Notes under the pieces: model-generated
Seen by the model: only the letters and a program-made list of their open reading frames with translations
The model's database searches: none
What the model was told of the DNA's origin: nothing
Assembly (NCBI GenBank): GCA_902805475.1
Contig: CADCSX010000001.1
Location: forward strand, 3,348,001 to 3,412,000
Direction: 5' to 3'
Length of the DNA: 64,000 nucleotides
Source: Entonaema liquescens
Taxonomy: Eukaryota > Ascomycota > Sordariomycetes > Xylariales > Xylariaceae
Position numbers and translations under genes: made by a program
Part shown: piece after piece, positions 25,678 through 36,710 of the stretch
Numbering within the stretch: position 1 is the stretch's first letter
Layout of the letters: each line of letters opens with the position of its first letter

Positions 25678-26710
25678 CTACTGAAAGTTAGCCTTACTCC
25701 TTCTATAGCGGACTGGCTATCCTGAATTCAAATACCGTAGGAAATACGTACCTCATGAGACTTCCAACTCGCAAATCTTCTCCGGACGACGAAAAACAGT
25801 GTGCCTTCAGTGATAACAGCAATAGCAATAACAGCTAGTAAGGAACTGCCGTGCGGATGGATCCATCCGACGTTCCCATTCAAGGCGCTCGTGCCAAAAG
25901 CGAGAAGTCCCAAGCCCCGTGGATGAGGGCGGGAAGACCTATAATCTGCACGAGACTTGAGGTCTCCCCCCGGAAGTCCCGGCCGGCGGCGCCGAGGCCG
26001 ATGAGCAGACCACCCATTAAGTGCATAGGCGATCCAATGACCACACGCTCGACGATGGCCAAAGCAAGATGTGCGAAACCCTTATTCTCCTGCACGGAAG
26101 CATATAGGAATCCGATGTTCTCAAAGGTGCTGAAACCTAAAGCGGCCGCGGCTGCCAACGTGACATAGTTATGCTCATGCGTAATGCGCCCCCGGCGCCG
26201 AGCATACACCAACCCAGAATACTTAAGGAGTTCTTCCGGAATGCTAGCGCCGCAGTACGCAAACAACAGCATAAAAGTCCAATACTGCCAACTGCTAGCT
26301 ATCTGCCTCCTCGCAGTTAGCGTTTCGGCATCCAGGCTAGCGATCTTCTCCTCGCTCCTCGCGAACTCGGCGAGAAGCGTAGACACCGAGAACGGGAATA
26401 GCGCGTAGCTGAGGAGGTAGAGTACGAGCGACTGGACGAAAACGACGGCGACAACGCCTGCGGTGCCGATGAGCACGTATACCCAGACGAAGGTCTCAAG
26501 GTCCGTCCTCTGATTTACGGGACGCGCGCGGTCGTATCGTAGCAGACAGAACGTCGGCGCTAGGACGAACAAGGAGAGCAGCGCTGTTAGGGGTGATGCG
26601 ATACCAAGAGCGATGAAAATGGCCGGCAGGATAACCCAGAGGAGGACTTTCGTGGAGCGGGAAAAGTGAGGTGTATTCAACACCTCGGCCACCTGACGTT
26701 TAGCCTCCAT
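25678..26710 (-). CDS. PrsW-like intramembrane metalloprotease family protein, apparent frame break
   Basis: The start ATG at 26710-26708 opens a membrane protein of about 320 residues if one frame break is bridged. PrsW-protease family motifs are visible in order: SIPEELLK (EExxK), FSTFENIGFLYA, SPMHLMGGL and LIHGAWDF. The His and Glu residues are those proposed to bind the catalytic metal. Several hydrophobic helices surround them. After HGAWDF the open frame stops at 25880, while the next frame continues with LNGNVGWIHP and another membrane helix to SHE. A 71-nt intron (25751-25681, GTACGT donor, GGCTAAC branch, CAG) then puts an immediate TAG in frame. One missing base near 25883-25910 restores a single protein. 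The break may be a sequence error or a true lesion. Bacterial PrsW cleaves an anti-sigma factor; the role in fungi is not established. Confidence 0.72.
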
Positions 26711-27376
26711 CGTCAATGGTACAGCCTTACGCTTAAGAAATACCGCGATACCTGGGATGATATCTGAAGTGGGTCTTTCAGGGGCTTCCTAATTGCTACT
26801 GCGATCTGTGGATGTGGGCGGTTGGATGAGAAACTGAGCTGATGAGAGTCTACGAGTATTCAACTTGATAGTAGGGAATGAGCTGGTATTTATCCTAGGA
26901 ATTAGATATATGTTGTCGTCGCGAAGTATTGTCACGTAGAGACCGATGATGAAATGTCAATATGCCAAGCGAATCGGATTGCGACGGTGACTCAACGGAC
27001 TGGTCATAGCGACGAGCTTCGCTCTAATAGTCGTGCATATACGCCGTATTTAAACACTTGATTGGTTCACGCCCAATTATGAGAAACATATGGTAGTTTG
27101 TTGAAACGGGGAAGAAGCCGTGGTAATATTGTTCAAAATGATTAAGTCTTCTCAAGTTGTTATGTTTGGTATAAGTCTATTACGTTGGAGATCGGAATCT
27201 GCGCCTTTTTCTGATAAGGCACAATTGAATGAAAAATTAAGAATGATTTTTAACGACAACACGGATCATGCTTAATGGACAATTCAACTAGGCAAAAAAG
27301 AATTAAAAGAAATGGTTACATGTGAAAGTAAAAAGTTAAAAAGTCAAAAATGAAATTTGGTGACATTTGTTAGAAG
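26711..27376. other. Intergenic region upstream of the PrsW-like gene
   Basis: Promoter side of the minus-strand PrsW-like gene and 3' flank of the tRNA. AT-rich near 27250-27370. I see no gene. Confidence 0.6.
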
Positions 27377-27475
27377 CGACGCCTGCAGGATTCGAACCTG
27401 CGCTCCCGAAGGAAATGCCTTCCAGTATATCGAAAATATAGCAGGGCATCGCGTTAACCACTCCGCCAAAGCGCC
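27377..27475 (-). tRNA. tRNA-Ser(GCU) with an 18-nt intron
   Basis: Read on the minus strand from 27475, the acceptor stem GGCGCTT pairs with AGGCGTC (two G-U pairs), with G as discriminator. The A box is TGGCGGAGTGG, the D stem GCG/CGC. The anticodon stem is ATGCC/GGCAT with anticodon GCT one base before an 18-nt intron that begins TATTTTCG. A long variable arm, as in class II tRNAs, and T arm GCAGG-TTCGAAT-CCTGC follow. Serine identity follows from the anticodon and the long variable arm. It decodes AGC/AGU. Confidence 0.93.
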
Positions 27476-27803
27476 TCGCTATCTTGGTTTGTGAATATTT
27501 GAGCCTACAAAAACGATTATTATCTTTACTTTAAGCCCCCACAATTATAAAAAGGTGGACCGATTCGTATTGTCTTGTACCTTACACTGGTTATTCGAAT
27601 AGTTACGGATAGTTGAACATGGTTACAATTGCTGATCTCTGAATATGGATACGGATCCAACGGTACTTGCTGGCTGCGTGAACATTTAATTTGAACGAGA
27701 TCGTCCTTATAAATTGGGAAACCCCCCCATAGGACAAATATGACTTACACCATCAACGAAAGCTCACCAGCAAGGCCCACGCTGTGCACTTCAATGAACG
27801 ACC
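27476..27803. other. Promoter region of the P450 gene and 5' flank of the tRNA
   Basis: A short region between the minus-strand tRNA and the plus-strand P450. It contains a C7 run at 27723-27729 and a TATAAAT box about 95 bp before the P450 ATG. Nothing else is seen. Confidence 0.55.
27708..27714 (+). promoter_or_regulatory. Putative TATA box of the P450 gene
   Basis: TATAAAT lies 96 bp upstream of the start codon, a spacing similar to the box before the alcohol dehydrogenase gene at 44671. Assignment is by motif and spacing only. Confidence 0.35.
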
Positions 27804-29670
27804 ATGGATAGTATTCATCTTATTAGCGAGCGCGTTTCCAGCGTACTAGATTTACGGCTTCTTGCCGTTCCGGTCATTATTATTCTATGGGTTGGTTATG
27901 CTGTCATATTCCGAACGGGTGCTGTCGGCAAAGTCGAAGGGCCGGCACACCTCAGAGATCCTATCCCCTTCATATATAATACTTTTCAAAACTTAACGAA
28001 TATGGGAGCCTTTGTAGAGAGGGCTGCGTGAGATTCCCCGCTTCGAGCTGCACAATCATTCCACTCATAGCTAACTATGCTGTAGTCCGTTATTACGCGA
28101 GAACAAAGTTATTAGATTTAACCTGGGGTTGAAACCTGTCTACTGGATAACAGGACCTAGTCTCGTCCAAAGGCTATTTTCCACAAATGCATCATTAAAC
28201 TCGAACATAGTCCCTCTTATCCTTTTGGATAAGCTATGGGGGGTTCCCAAGGAGGAGTCCAGGAGATTCTCAGACGACAAGACCGGACGCTTGACGTCGC
28301 CTATACCAGGCACAATGACAAGCCCTGATCAAAAGCGTCTGTGGCATACGGAACATCAGATATACGATAAATATCTCACTCAACCTCCTTACAGCAACCG
28401 ATTAGGCGATCATTTCTTTGGTGTGCTGGCGAAGCGACTTGACGAATTTTCCACAACCGAGTGGACTACTATCAACCTTTTCAACTTTATGAAGTATGCT
28501 ATACCAGAATGTGCCTCCACCACTATGTTTGGGCCCCGAATGGTTGAACTTAACCCAGGTCTCGTTGACGCTCTGTGGGATTTAGACGCCAACCTTGGGA
28601 AGCTGGTTTGGGGATTGCCTAGCTTTATAACCCCTAGGCCATACGAGATACGGGACCGCCTTAAAGCTATGATGGCCAAGTACTTAAACGCCGCGTGGGA
28701 CAATTTCGACTGGAAAGGGCCTGATGCGGATTCGGACTGGGACGTCCACTTTGGCGCACGAGTTTCTCGCGAGATTGCAGTATGGCTGAAAGAGAATGGG
28801 CTCTCAATGGAAACTGCCGCTGGCCATACCATGGCGAGATTATTCGGGTAAGTCCAATCTTTCCCTCGAGGCAATACTGCGTAGGCTATACTAAAGTTCC
28901 ATAGCATCAATGGAAATAGTGTCCCGTCAATGACATGGGCGATCATGGAATCTCTCCAGAGGCCCGGGCTTCTGCAAGATGTACGGGATGAAGCTCAAAA
29001 AGCTATTACGATTGACGCGAATACCGGAGAGCGTCACATTGATACACAGAAGCTCCTAGCATCGCCCCTACTACAGGCTGTCTTCCAGGAAACCTTACGC
29101 ATGCATACGTCATTTATGTTAACTCGGGAAGTGCGGGAGACCATCTCTATCGGGGGCTATCGTATGGAAAAGGGGTCACTAATACAGGCTCCGACAGACG
29201 TAGCTCATTACGAAGAGGCCGTATGGGCTATCAATGGCTACCCGGCGTCCGAGTTCTGGCCAGGGAGACATATCAGGCTTGTGGAAACCAAAGATGAAGC
29301 CGGAAACCCTGTCACTCAACCAGAATTCTTCGCAAAGGCTCGCCCTAGCTCATTCTTTCCATTTGGTGAGTACTCTCCTAGTCAAGCTTGGAAACACCAT
29401 CTATTACTCTGACGTGAGGATGGATTAGCTAACACAGTTGAATAACTAGGAGGGGGCAATGTGGTATGTCCTGGGCGGCACTTTGCAAGGCAGCAAATCA
29501 TCGTGGGCTTGGCTATCATAGTGTCCAAGTTCGACATCGAGTTCATCGAGTGGACAACGTTAGACGGTAAGAAGTCTGACCGGCCAGCAATGAACAGCAA
29601 AGACTTCGCTGGTACGGTAGCGACCCCTCCAGACCGAGACATGAAGATTCGGTGGAGGAGGCGTTGGTAG
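27804..29670 (+). CDS. Cytochrome P450 monooxygenase
   Basis: Exons 27804-28027, 28086-28847, 28905-29365 and 29450-29670 encode about 555 residues, a normal microsomal P450 length. An N-terminal membrane anchor is visible (about 16-37, LRLLAVPVIIILWVGYAVIF). The K-helix ExxR is ETLR (Glu about 391, Arg about 394). The haem loop is rebuilt across intron 3 as FPFGGGNVVCPGRHFA, with the proximal Cys about 489. The N-terminal RFNLGLKPVYWITGPSLVQ and the overall layout resemble fungal P450s annotated as related to sterol 7-alpha-hydroxylase/CYP7-CYP8 types rather than the common CYP65 or CYP68 types; this is from memory. It would hydroxylate or desaturate a hydrophobic substrate at the ER. It is the left-most gene of the accessory group and a likely tailoring enzyme. 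Confidence 0.93.
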
Positions 29671-30727
29671 GATGATTAAGCTCATCGAACGATCTGAGCC
29701 TAGACTTCTGATACTTGCAAACCTCGCTACCCTCGCCCGTATTCGCTCTAGTTCACTATTCACTACATGAATTGCCAGTGGCTTCGCTACGCACACGTCC
29801 CATCGAGTCAGTTTGTAACCAATCGAGGGGAACTGGGTGGTGCACTCTAGCTGACGAGATGATTAATTGGTGCAACCGAACAGAGTAGGTCATCCGAACG
29901 TGCAAGATTCCAACGCCCCAGCCCCGGTCCTTTCATGCATTCAAGTTGCATCACAGAGTGGCAATGGAGTAGGCTGGTAACAACTTGGGAGGTTAGAGCA
30001 GCCGGGTGAATGCGAGAAAGAGGCGCATTTGCAGGAGCTGCAGATAGGATGTAGCGGTACTTTGCAATTACGTAGCATTCGGTATAATATCCAAGCTGCC
30101 AGAACTAAACTAGTCGTCCTTTAAATAGAAGAGTACTAAAGTCGTTGGGGGCGAACAAGGCGCCTACTACCTAAACCGTATCAAAACGGTCTCGTTAACG
30201 GTTTTGTTCCAGGGTGTTCTATTGGTCCGCTGGTGGTGATGGCGTGGATCGTGAATTAAGCGTCAGCATGGGCTCCAGATGCAGTGCCACCCTGCCCCTA
30301 CTTAGAGGGGTCATGGAGGGGTTACTTTTTTGTCTGATGTAGGAGATGTAGGATCTCACATGTATGGGTTCGTCGCATTCCCGCCTCTGGGGTAGACTCA
30401 ATAGTCTTAACCCGAACTTGGGCTGCTCCTTGCGCACTTAGTTGATTCATGAGGAGAGGTTGGTAATTTATTCGACGTAGTTATGCCTCGCCATTATCTA
30501 TCTTCGCGGTTCCTGATCTTCGCGGCGCAGTATCTATCGTAGAGGCATATCGCAACATCCTTCCTCAAAGAGGCTACGATTGTATAAGGCTACTCTTGTG
30601 CGCCTATGAGATCACAGAGTCGGCAGTCTTTCTCCCTTCCCCCAAATCACACCCACCAGGTTTCACTCAGTGTTGGACGTGATCGTCTCTACTCTATTTT
30701 GACTGCTGTGTAACCGCGATCGTAGAG
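29671..30727. other. Intergenic region, nothing recognised
   Basis: Between the P450 and the rhodopsin-like gene. No gene, RNA or repeat that I can support; short open frames only. Confidence 0.6.
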
Positions 30728-32009
30728 ATGGACCCGTCTGTGCCTCTTGATCAACTGATACCCTTTCCAACAGAGGTCAATGATACCCATAAGGTGTACA
30801 GCATCGCTGTCGCCTGCATAGTTCTATGCATTATTACTACCGGCTTTGTGGTAGCGAGATTTACACTGCGCGCTCGATCGAAGAATTTGGGGGCGGATGA
30901 TTGGGCCATCATACCAGCAACTGTAAGTCAAAGGCACATACTTCGCACATAATTGCTTCTTCTCATCGCAGATAGATATTATATATAGGATGGTCGAGCT
31001 TAGCAGCCTACATCAACCTCAATGCGGGTGTTAACAAGCCTCTATGGGAAATCACGATCGCCGAGTATTCGCTATGGTATAAAGGGATAGTGGCGACAGC
31101 ATGGCTGTACCCTATCATGTCTGGCATGATCCGAGTTTCCATCATCCTATTTTACGTGCGCATCTTCGGCCATGGTAACAATGTCATAACAAGGCGGATT
31201 CTGTACGGGCTCCTAGTTTTGCAGGGCGTCTACGTTATCGTCTTCTCGATTACGCCTGTGTTCGCTTGTCAACCGCTTTATTACGCATGGGACCCTCTCC
31301 AGCACCCCATACGCTGCAACGATTTATATTATACGTACTCGACGATCGGTCTTTATAGTGTCAGTTTGGCGTATGATGTTATTCTGCTCGTATTCCCGAT
31401 ATTCCCAGTTTTGAAGCTCAACATGGGCTGGCGGAGGCGTATTGGTATACTGCTAATCTTTATGCTGGGCGCAGCGTGAGTGCATCCGCTCTTATACATC
31501 CAAACAGAGACTAACATCGATTTTAGAGCCAGCATTGCTGCTGCGTTGAAATTAGCGCTGTTCGTAGACGGCATTTCAAGATTTGTGGTTACAGATCCCG
31601 TCTGTGCGTATCGCGCCATTCCCGTATTGATCTTCATATCTAACCAAATCTTCTAGTTTTCAATTACCTCGCCTCTCGTTTTATCGCCGGGTCGTTTGCC
31701 GGCTATGGAGAGACATTCTGGATCCCATCTCAAGTTGAACCTACTGTCGCTCTCATCGGAGCGTCCTTACCAGCACTTGGCCATACCATGAGATTGGTTG
31801 CAGGCCAAGTTACGAGAGTATGGTCCAGCTTGACTTCTACCTCAAAGACTGCAACATACGACTCTCAATCAACCCCGGCAAGCTACGGTAGCAAGCAGAC
31901 AGCCAGCAGAGGGTTTCAGCCATTGAATGAATCACAAATCGAGCTACAGAATACGAGAGCGCCTAAGGTTGAGAGTCGCGCTTACTCTACCTACCAAAGG
32001 AATTATTGA
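30728..32009 (+). CDS. Seven-helix rhodopsin-domain (SAT4/PTH11-like) membrane protein
   Basis: Exons 30728-30922, 30976-31475, 31527-31603 and 31657-32009 encode about 374 residues. Hydrophobic helices begin at YSIAVACIVLCIITTGFVVARF. The family features of fungal integral membrane 'rhodopsin domain' proteins follow: LGADDWAIIPAT, then AAYINLNAGVNKPLWEIT, WYKGIVATAWLYP, RVSIILFYVRIF, the extracellular FACQPLYYAWDP with its Cys and RCND, then LVFPIFPVLKLNMGWRRRIGI. The C-terminal tail (about 60 residues) is polar and Ser/Thr-rich. Such proteins are often described as PTH11-like receptors and are common next to secondary-metabolite clusters, but no biochemical function is established. The acceptor at 30975 was chosen because it alone restores the PATILYIGWSS helix. 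Confidence 0.9.
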
Positions 32010-33500
32010 TTTTACGAGTTTATTTGATAAATTTTATGGAAGTTTCTGTATTATTTAGTAAATTTAGCGAGTCATTATTTTGAAGTCATTTGTATTATAA
32101 CACACAGTACTTCCACGCGACTGGAACTTGTACATATGAATTGGACAGGCATGGGAAAGGCGATGTATACGATCCAACGAAGTTATTTGATATCTACAAA
32201 AATGAGCAGCTTACATCATATCGTTCGATTGACTATTAACTACTCCTGAATTAAATTAATTTGGCTGGCTATATTCGTTGCACTCGAGATGATGTTGGAT
32301 ATTATGACTGCCCATGGGCTACTCGTACAATTGAAAACAGCTTACTGTGTCGAAACAGGCCTAAAAGCCTGCTGATATTAGAGAGTACTACGTAGAAGAG
32401 CTCCCTAACGTGATGCCTAGGAATACGTCGAATAGCGCACCAATCAGCCCCAAGAATACAGTGTGGACTTAACGGCTGTATTATAATGTTACATCGAGAT
32501 TAGGTATATCCACACGATGAGCAGATCCTCCAACGTACGTGCATATAAACTGGGGAGTTAGGACGGAGGCTAGCACTCATGAAAAAGCCCTTGCCTACGG
32601 CGCAGTGGCCTAAGGAATCAGCAATGACAATTACAAAGTCCGTTCTTTCCGAAGAGGTGGGATACTAATAGTTACGCCGCATATAAGTGCGGACATAACC
32701 CGACTCATCATCCATGCTCTGCGGATAGAAGGCACCCAAGATCAAGTCCCTAATATAGCAGACCGCGTGGCCAAGCTCCCCGCTACGGGAAGCTCCAGCA
32801 CGACATCAGCACCTGCAGGCGAAAAGGGTGGTAAGTGTTAGTAATATTTAAATAGTCCCGATTAAGTGAACCGCTAGCATTGTTGGCGATAGGGAGATGA
32901 AAGACCGGTCTAGAATGCCGCCAGAAGGATCCGAACTGCAATGTTCTTTCGCAACTCGGAAAGGGGTACTTCTCCGGGGGTTGTTTGAAGCTATAGTATT
33001 ACTTTTGAACAGCTGAAGCGAGAGCTGAGGCTGAGGCTAGCTACTTGTGGTCTGATAATTGCTGAGATCGTATAGGTAAAATGAGCTAGCAGGTAGGATC
33101 TGATTGCGAGCTCAAAACAAGTTTGATAGAGGGTCTTAGAGTCCATTATATTAAATCCTCTGAGAAGACACTCGACGTGCAGATCTTGACTTAATTAATA
33201 AATTAATCGTTGTTCCATCGTTGTTCGAAAGAACCTTCTATACATCGGTGTTCCCATACCACTACCTATACATATGCCAACCACTTTGTAGTCCTGCAGC
33301 ACTTGGTAGGTAGCATCACACAGACCGACGGGCTAGAGGTTGCAACCCTATTGGTGTAATCCAGGTAAGTGTAACACAACATTAATATCAATGCAGGACA
33401 ACGAGAGCTCTTAATAACCAGTCGTTAGTGTAGGACGTTTACACAGCGTTACATTTCGCCAGAGCCAAGAAAGCTATTCCCTCTATAGCTTTAGGGAACA
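32010..33500. other. Intergenic region, nothing recognised
   Basis: About 1.5 kb upstream of the first FAD oxidoreductase. AT-rich, with no convincing open frame. A sequence around 32920-32950 (GGATCCGAACTGCA) loosely resembles a tRNA T arm on the minus strand but nothing tRNA-like surrounds it. Confidence 0.55.
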
Positions 33501-35422
33501 ATGGCGGTGCTCTCTGGCATTATCAGCGCATTATCGCTGCTGAGTATTGTCGGTCCTGACATCGTATTCGCCGATTCTACTTTCCAGACACGCGATTGCC
33601 TCGGATCTCGTGACAATATGAGCGCAAAGTTTGAAGCCTTCTACACCAGCATCGGCCTGTCAGCAGCACAGGCTGAAACTCTCAAAGAGAAATATGGTGT
33701 AGAGACGAATCACGCAAAGTCCCTCGAGGCAGCTTGTGCAACTGCACAGCTCAGTCTAGGAGCACCCCAGGTTGATACTTCTCCCCTAAACGAGACGGTC
33801 GTGGGCGAGAACTGGTAAGTTCAACTTCACCCATTCACGGTTCTAGTCTCACATATGTCCAGGTCAAAAGCTTGTGTTGCCGAACCCTACTGCATCATTC
33901 AGCCGAAGACAGCCCAGGATGTCTCCAAGGCTATCAAGACGATCAGCTATTATGGCGTCAAATTTGCTGTTCGCAGCGGTGGTCATTCTCCCAACCCGGG
34001 ATGGTCAAGTGTGGGACAGGGAGGAATCCTCGTGGACTTGCAACACCTGAATCAAATCAACCTCAGTGGCGATAAGAAAGTCGCAAGTATTGGCCCTGGC
34101 GCCCGATGGGGTGAAGTTATCTCGACTTTAGACGCACAGGGGGCTACCGTTATAGGCGGACGAGTCCCTAGCGTCGGTGTAGCAGGAGTTATCTTGGGTG
34201 GTATGTTACAAACCCCTAGTTCTACTCGTCATTTCTAACATTTTTAGGTGGCTACTTTCATTTTATTGGACAGTTCGGTACTGCTGCCGACAATGTAAAG
34301 AACTTCGAGGTATGTGACTTTCTTTCTGAGCATGCTCAGAATGTGGCAATCAAGTCTTGAATCACAGCTTGGTATTCCCATGCTAAGCCACACCACAGGT
34401 TGTTCTATCGGACGGCACAATTACAAATGCTAGTGCTACGGTTAACACGGATCTCTTCTGGGCCTTGAAGGGTGGTGGGCCTAACTTCGGAATCGTAACT
34501 CGGTTCGACCTGAACACCGTACCTGTGCGAGGTATTTGGTATACGGCGTCAGTATACTCAGTCGACCAAGCCGACGCTCTCTTGGATGCCTATGCCGAGT
34601 GGCAGCAGAATGAAGGCGCAAAAGATCTCAAGGCCACCGTAGGTCTTGGTATTACCCTTGACGCCATCAGTCTCGGCCTGGTATATTCAGAACCCACCGT
34701 GGAGCAGCCGAGCGTGTTTGCACCTTTTAGAGACATAGAGCCGCTTATGGTCGCTGTGCCACCAACTAACGGCTCGATCACTGCTCTGACGGCGATAATG
34801 GCCGATACAGGAACTGGGTCAAGCCGGTACGTACCTTGCCCATACATCTGGGATACTTCTAAACAGGGACTAATGAAATCGTAAACAGCCATGACTACAG
34901 AGCTGCCAGCACCCGCATCGACGCACAGCTCTACAAGGATGTATATGCCTTTTGGCGGGAGAAAGCCCTTGCAGTTCGGGAAACCACAGGTGCCAGCCAG
35001 ACTTTCACTATCCAGCCCGTCCCCAAGAACGTGGCAATACAGGGAGAGCAGAAGGGGGGCAACCCTCTGAATATCCCGAAGGAAAACCACGGATGTACGT
35101 CTGTCCTCTTCTCAAGCGCAATTTTATAAATAACTAATAATCACTAGGGTGGACCACTATTGTTGATTGGAACGATGAGAAGGACGATGATTTAGTTAGG
35201 TCTGTCTCAATCCAGACGGGCGAGAAATGGAAACAGCTAGGAGATGAGAGAGGCTTATCGTTGCCCTTCCTTTTCATGAACGACGCTTCCCGGGATCAGA
35301 ATCCGTTGGCCTCGTACGGGGCTGAGAATGTCAATAAGCTGAAGCAGGTTTCGAAGAAGTACGATGCTTCGCAGCTATTCCAGAAGCAGCAGAATGGTGG
35401 TTTCCTTCTTTCTAAAGTGTAA
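33501..35422 (+). CDS. Secreted FAD-linked oxidoreductase (BBE/PCMH type), copy 1
   Basis: Six exons (33501-33814, 33863-34200, 34248-34309, 34399-34826, 34889-35094, 35148-35422) give about 540 residues. A signal peptide covers about residues 1-24. The FAD_binding_4 domain contains RSGGHSPNPG with His about 146, the expected covalent flavin attachment site. It is followed by GGILVDLQHLNQI, GPGARWGEV, GGRVPSVGVAGVILGGG and DLFWALKGGGPNFGIVT. The berberine-bridge C-terminal segment ends NDASRDQN, then ASYGAENVNKLKQVSKKYDAS. The loop that carries the second flavin-linking Cys in bicovalent enzymes here reads GRVPSVGV without Cys, so a single His link is likely. These enzymes oxidise phenols, alcohols or amines with oxygen. 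It faces the paralogue at 36711-38587 tail to tail. Confidence 0.93.
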
Positions 35423-36710
35423 ATTAGGGATTCTGATCTATCAGTTTCGCCATATTAGATGCCTTGTGTATAGAGGTTACGGATAATCATAGAGCAATAC
35501 AATAATTCCTTTCTCTTACGCTTTCTATTTTCGCATTCGGAGCCTTGTTGTTAGGAGGTACTCTATGGAGTGGTCGTATTTTATTTTACTTTATTTTCTT
35601 GGCGTCGTATCCAACGGTATTATTCCCACGTGGTTGTGATGAATCTCCATTAGCCTATCTCTGCGCCGCCCCCGCTCGATAATATGCCTATCGATAATTC
35701 CAAATACTTATTAGAGGCATCGGGTTTAAAGATTCAGGGTATTATTTGACGTTAATCATAAATGTGACTTTAGCTCTCCAAAGCCTGCTGCGAATATCGC
35801 CTTTGAAGCACCGAGGTGGCACAATTAAAACTCGCTTAATGGTTCGGAAATGAGTTGCCTGTCGCGAATCTAGTACGACTTCAATGAAGGGGGGGTAGTA
35901 CTGCTCACGTGTGACGCCAATGTCATATATCATTTATCATTTGCCTAGATCTTGTTAGTGTCACCGCCTTTCGGGCGAAAGAGATGGATTACGGGAGTCC
36001 GTCCGGGCGGCGGACGAGATGGTGGGTTACACGGGTTAATATACTGTACCTTAACCCCAAGATTGTGGCACAGCGGCTGGAGGATTGGAAGGATTTGAGC
36101 TTAAATGGACTTGGACCTTGATGTACTGCTACGTCGCGATAGGCTATCCGCGATTTGGGCAACTCGCGGACTTAAGTGGGCATTTAAACATTCCGCGTCA
36201 GCCAGCATCTAGAACATCGTCGTCCTACTATATAGATGATGTAAGCTTCAGTGAATAGCTGCAGGATTTCATATAAACGGGTTTAAGGAACAAGTAAATA
36301 TCTACGAATGTACATAGGTAATCAGACAATACTTGTTTTTCTTTTCCGAGGCGGGTCCATGATCCTTTCAACTCCTACAATCAATACAGATTGTTTATTG
36401 CTGACTTTCATTAACAAAGCTGCTCTTTTCAGGCTGTGACCTTAATAGGCTACAGAAAGATCTTGCAACCAACACAGTTTGATATTTAATAGGTATTCTC
36501 GCTTTCGTATGTTCCTTTAGGCTGGTGGGTAGCATTCTGAGCGGGCCCCCTTACATTCCATTGTAAGCATTCTGCAAATGCAGATCACTTAATCGGGATT
36601 CCTATCTCAACGTCACGACAAACAAGATAAGAATCATACTGCATAAAACTGGTATCATAACATTTCAGTTATACTTTGTGTACGAAAGCTATTCCTATCC
36701 CTACTTTCGG
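35423..36710. other. Convergent spacer between the two FAD oxidoreductase genes
   Basis: About 1.3 kb between the 3' ends of two paralogous genes. No gene is supported; open frames are short. Confidence 0.6.
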
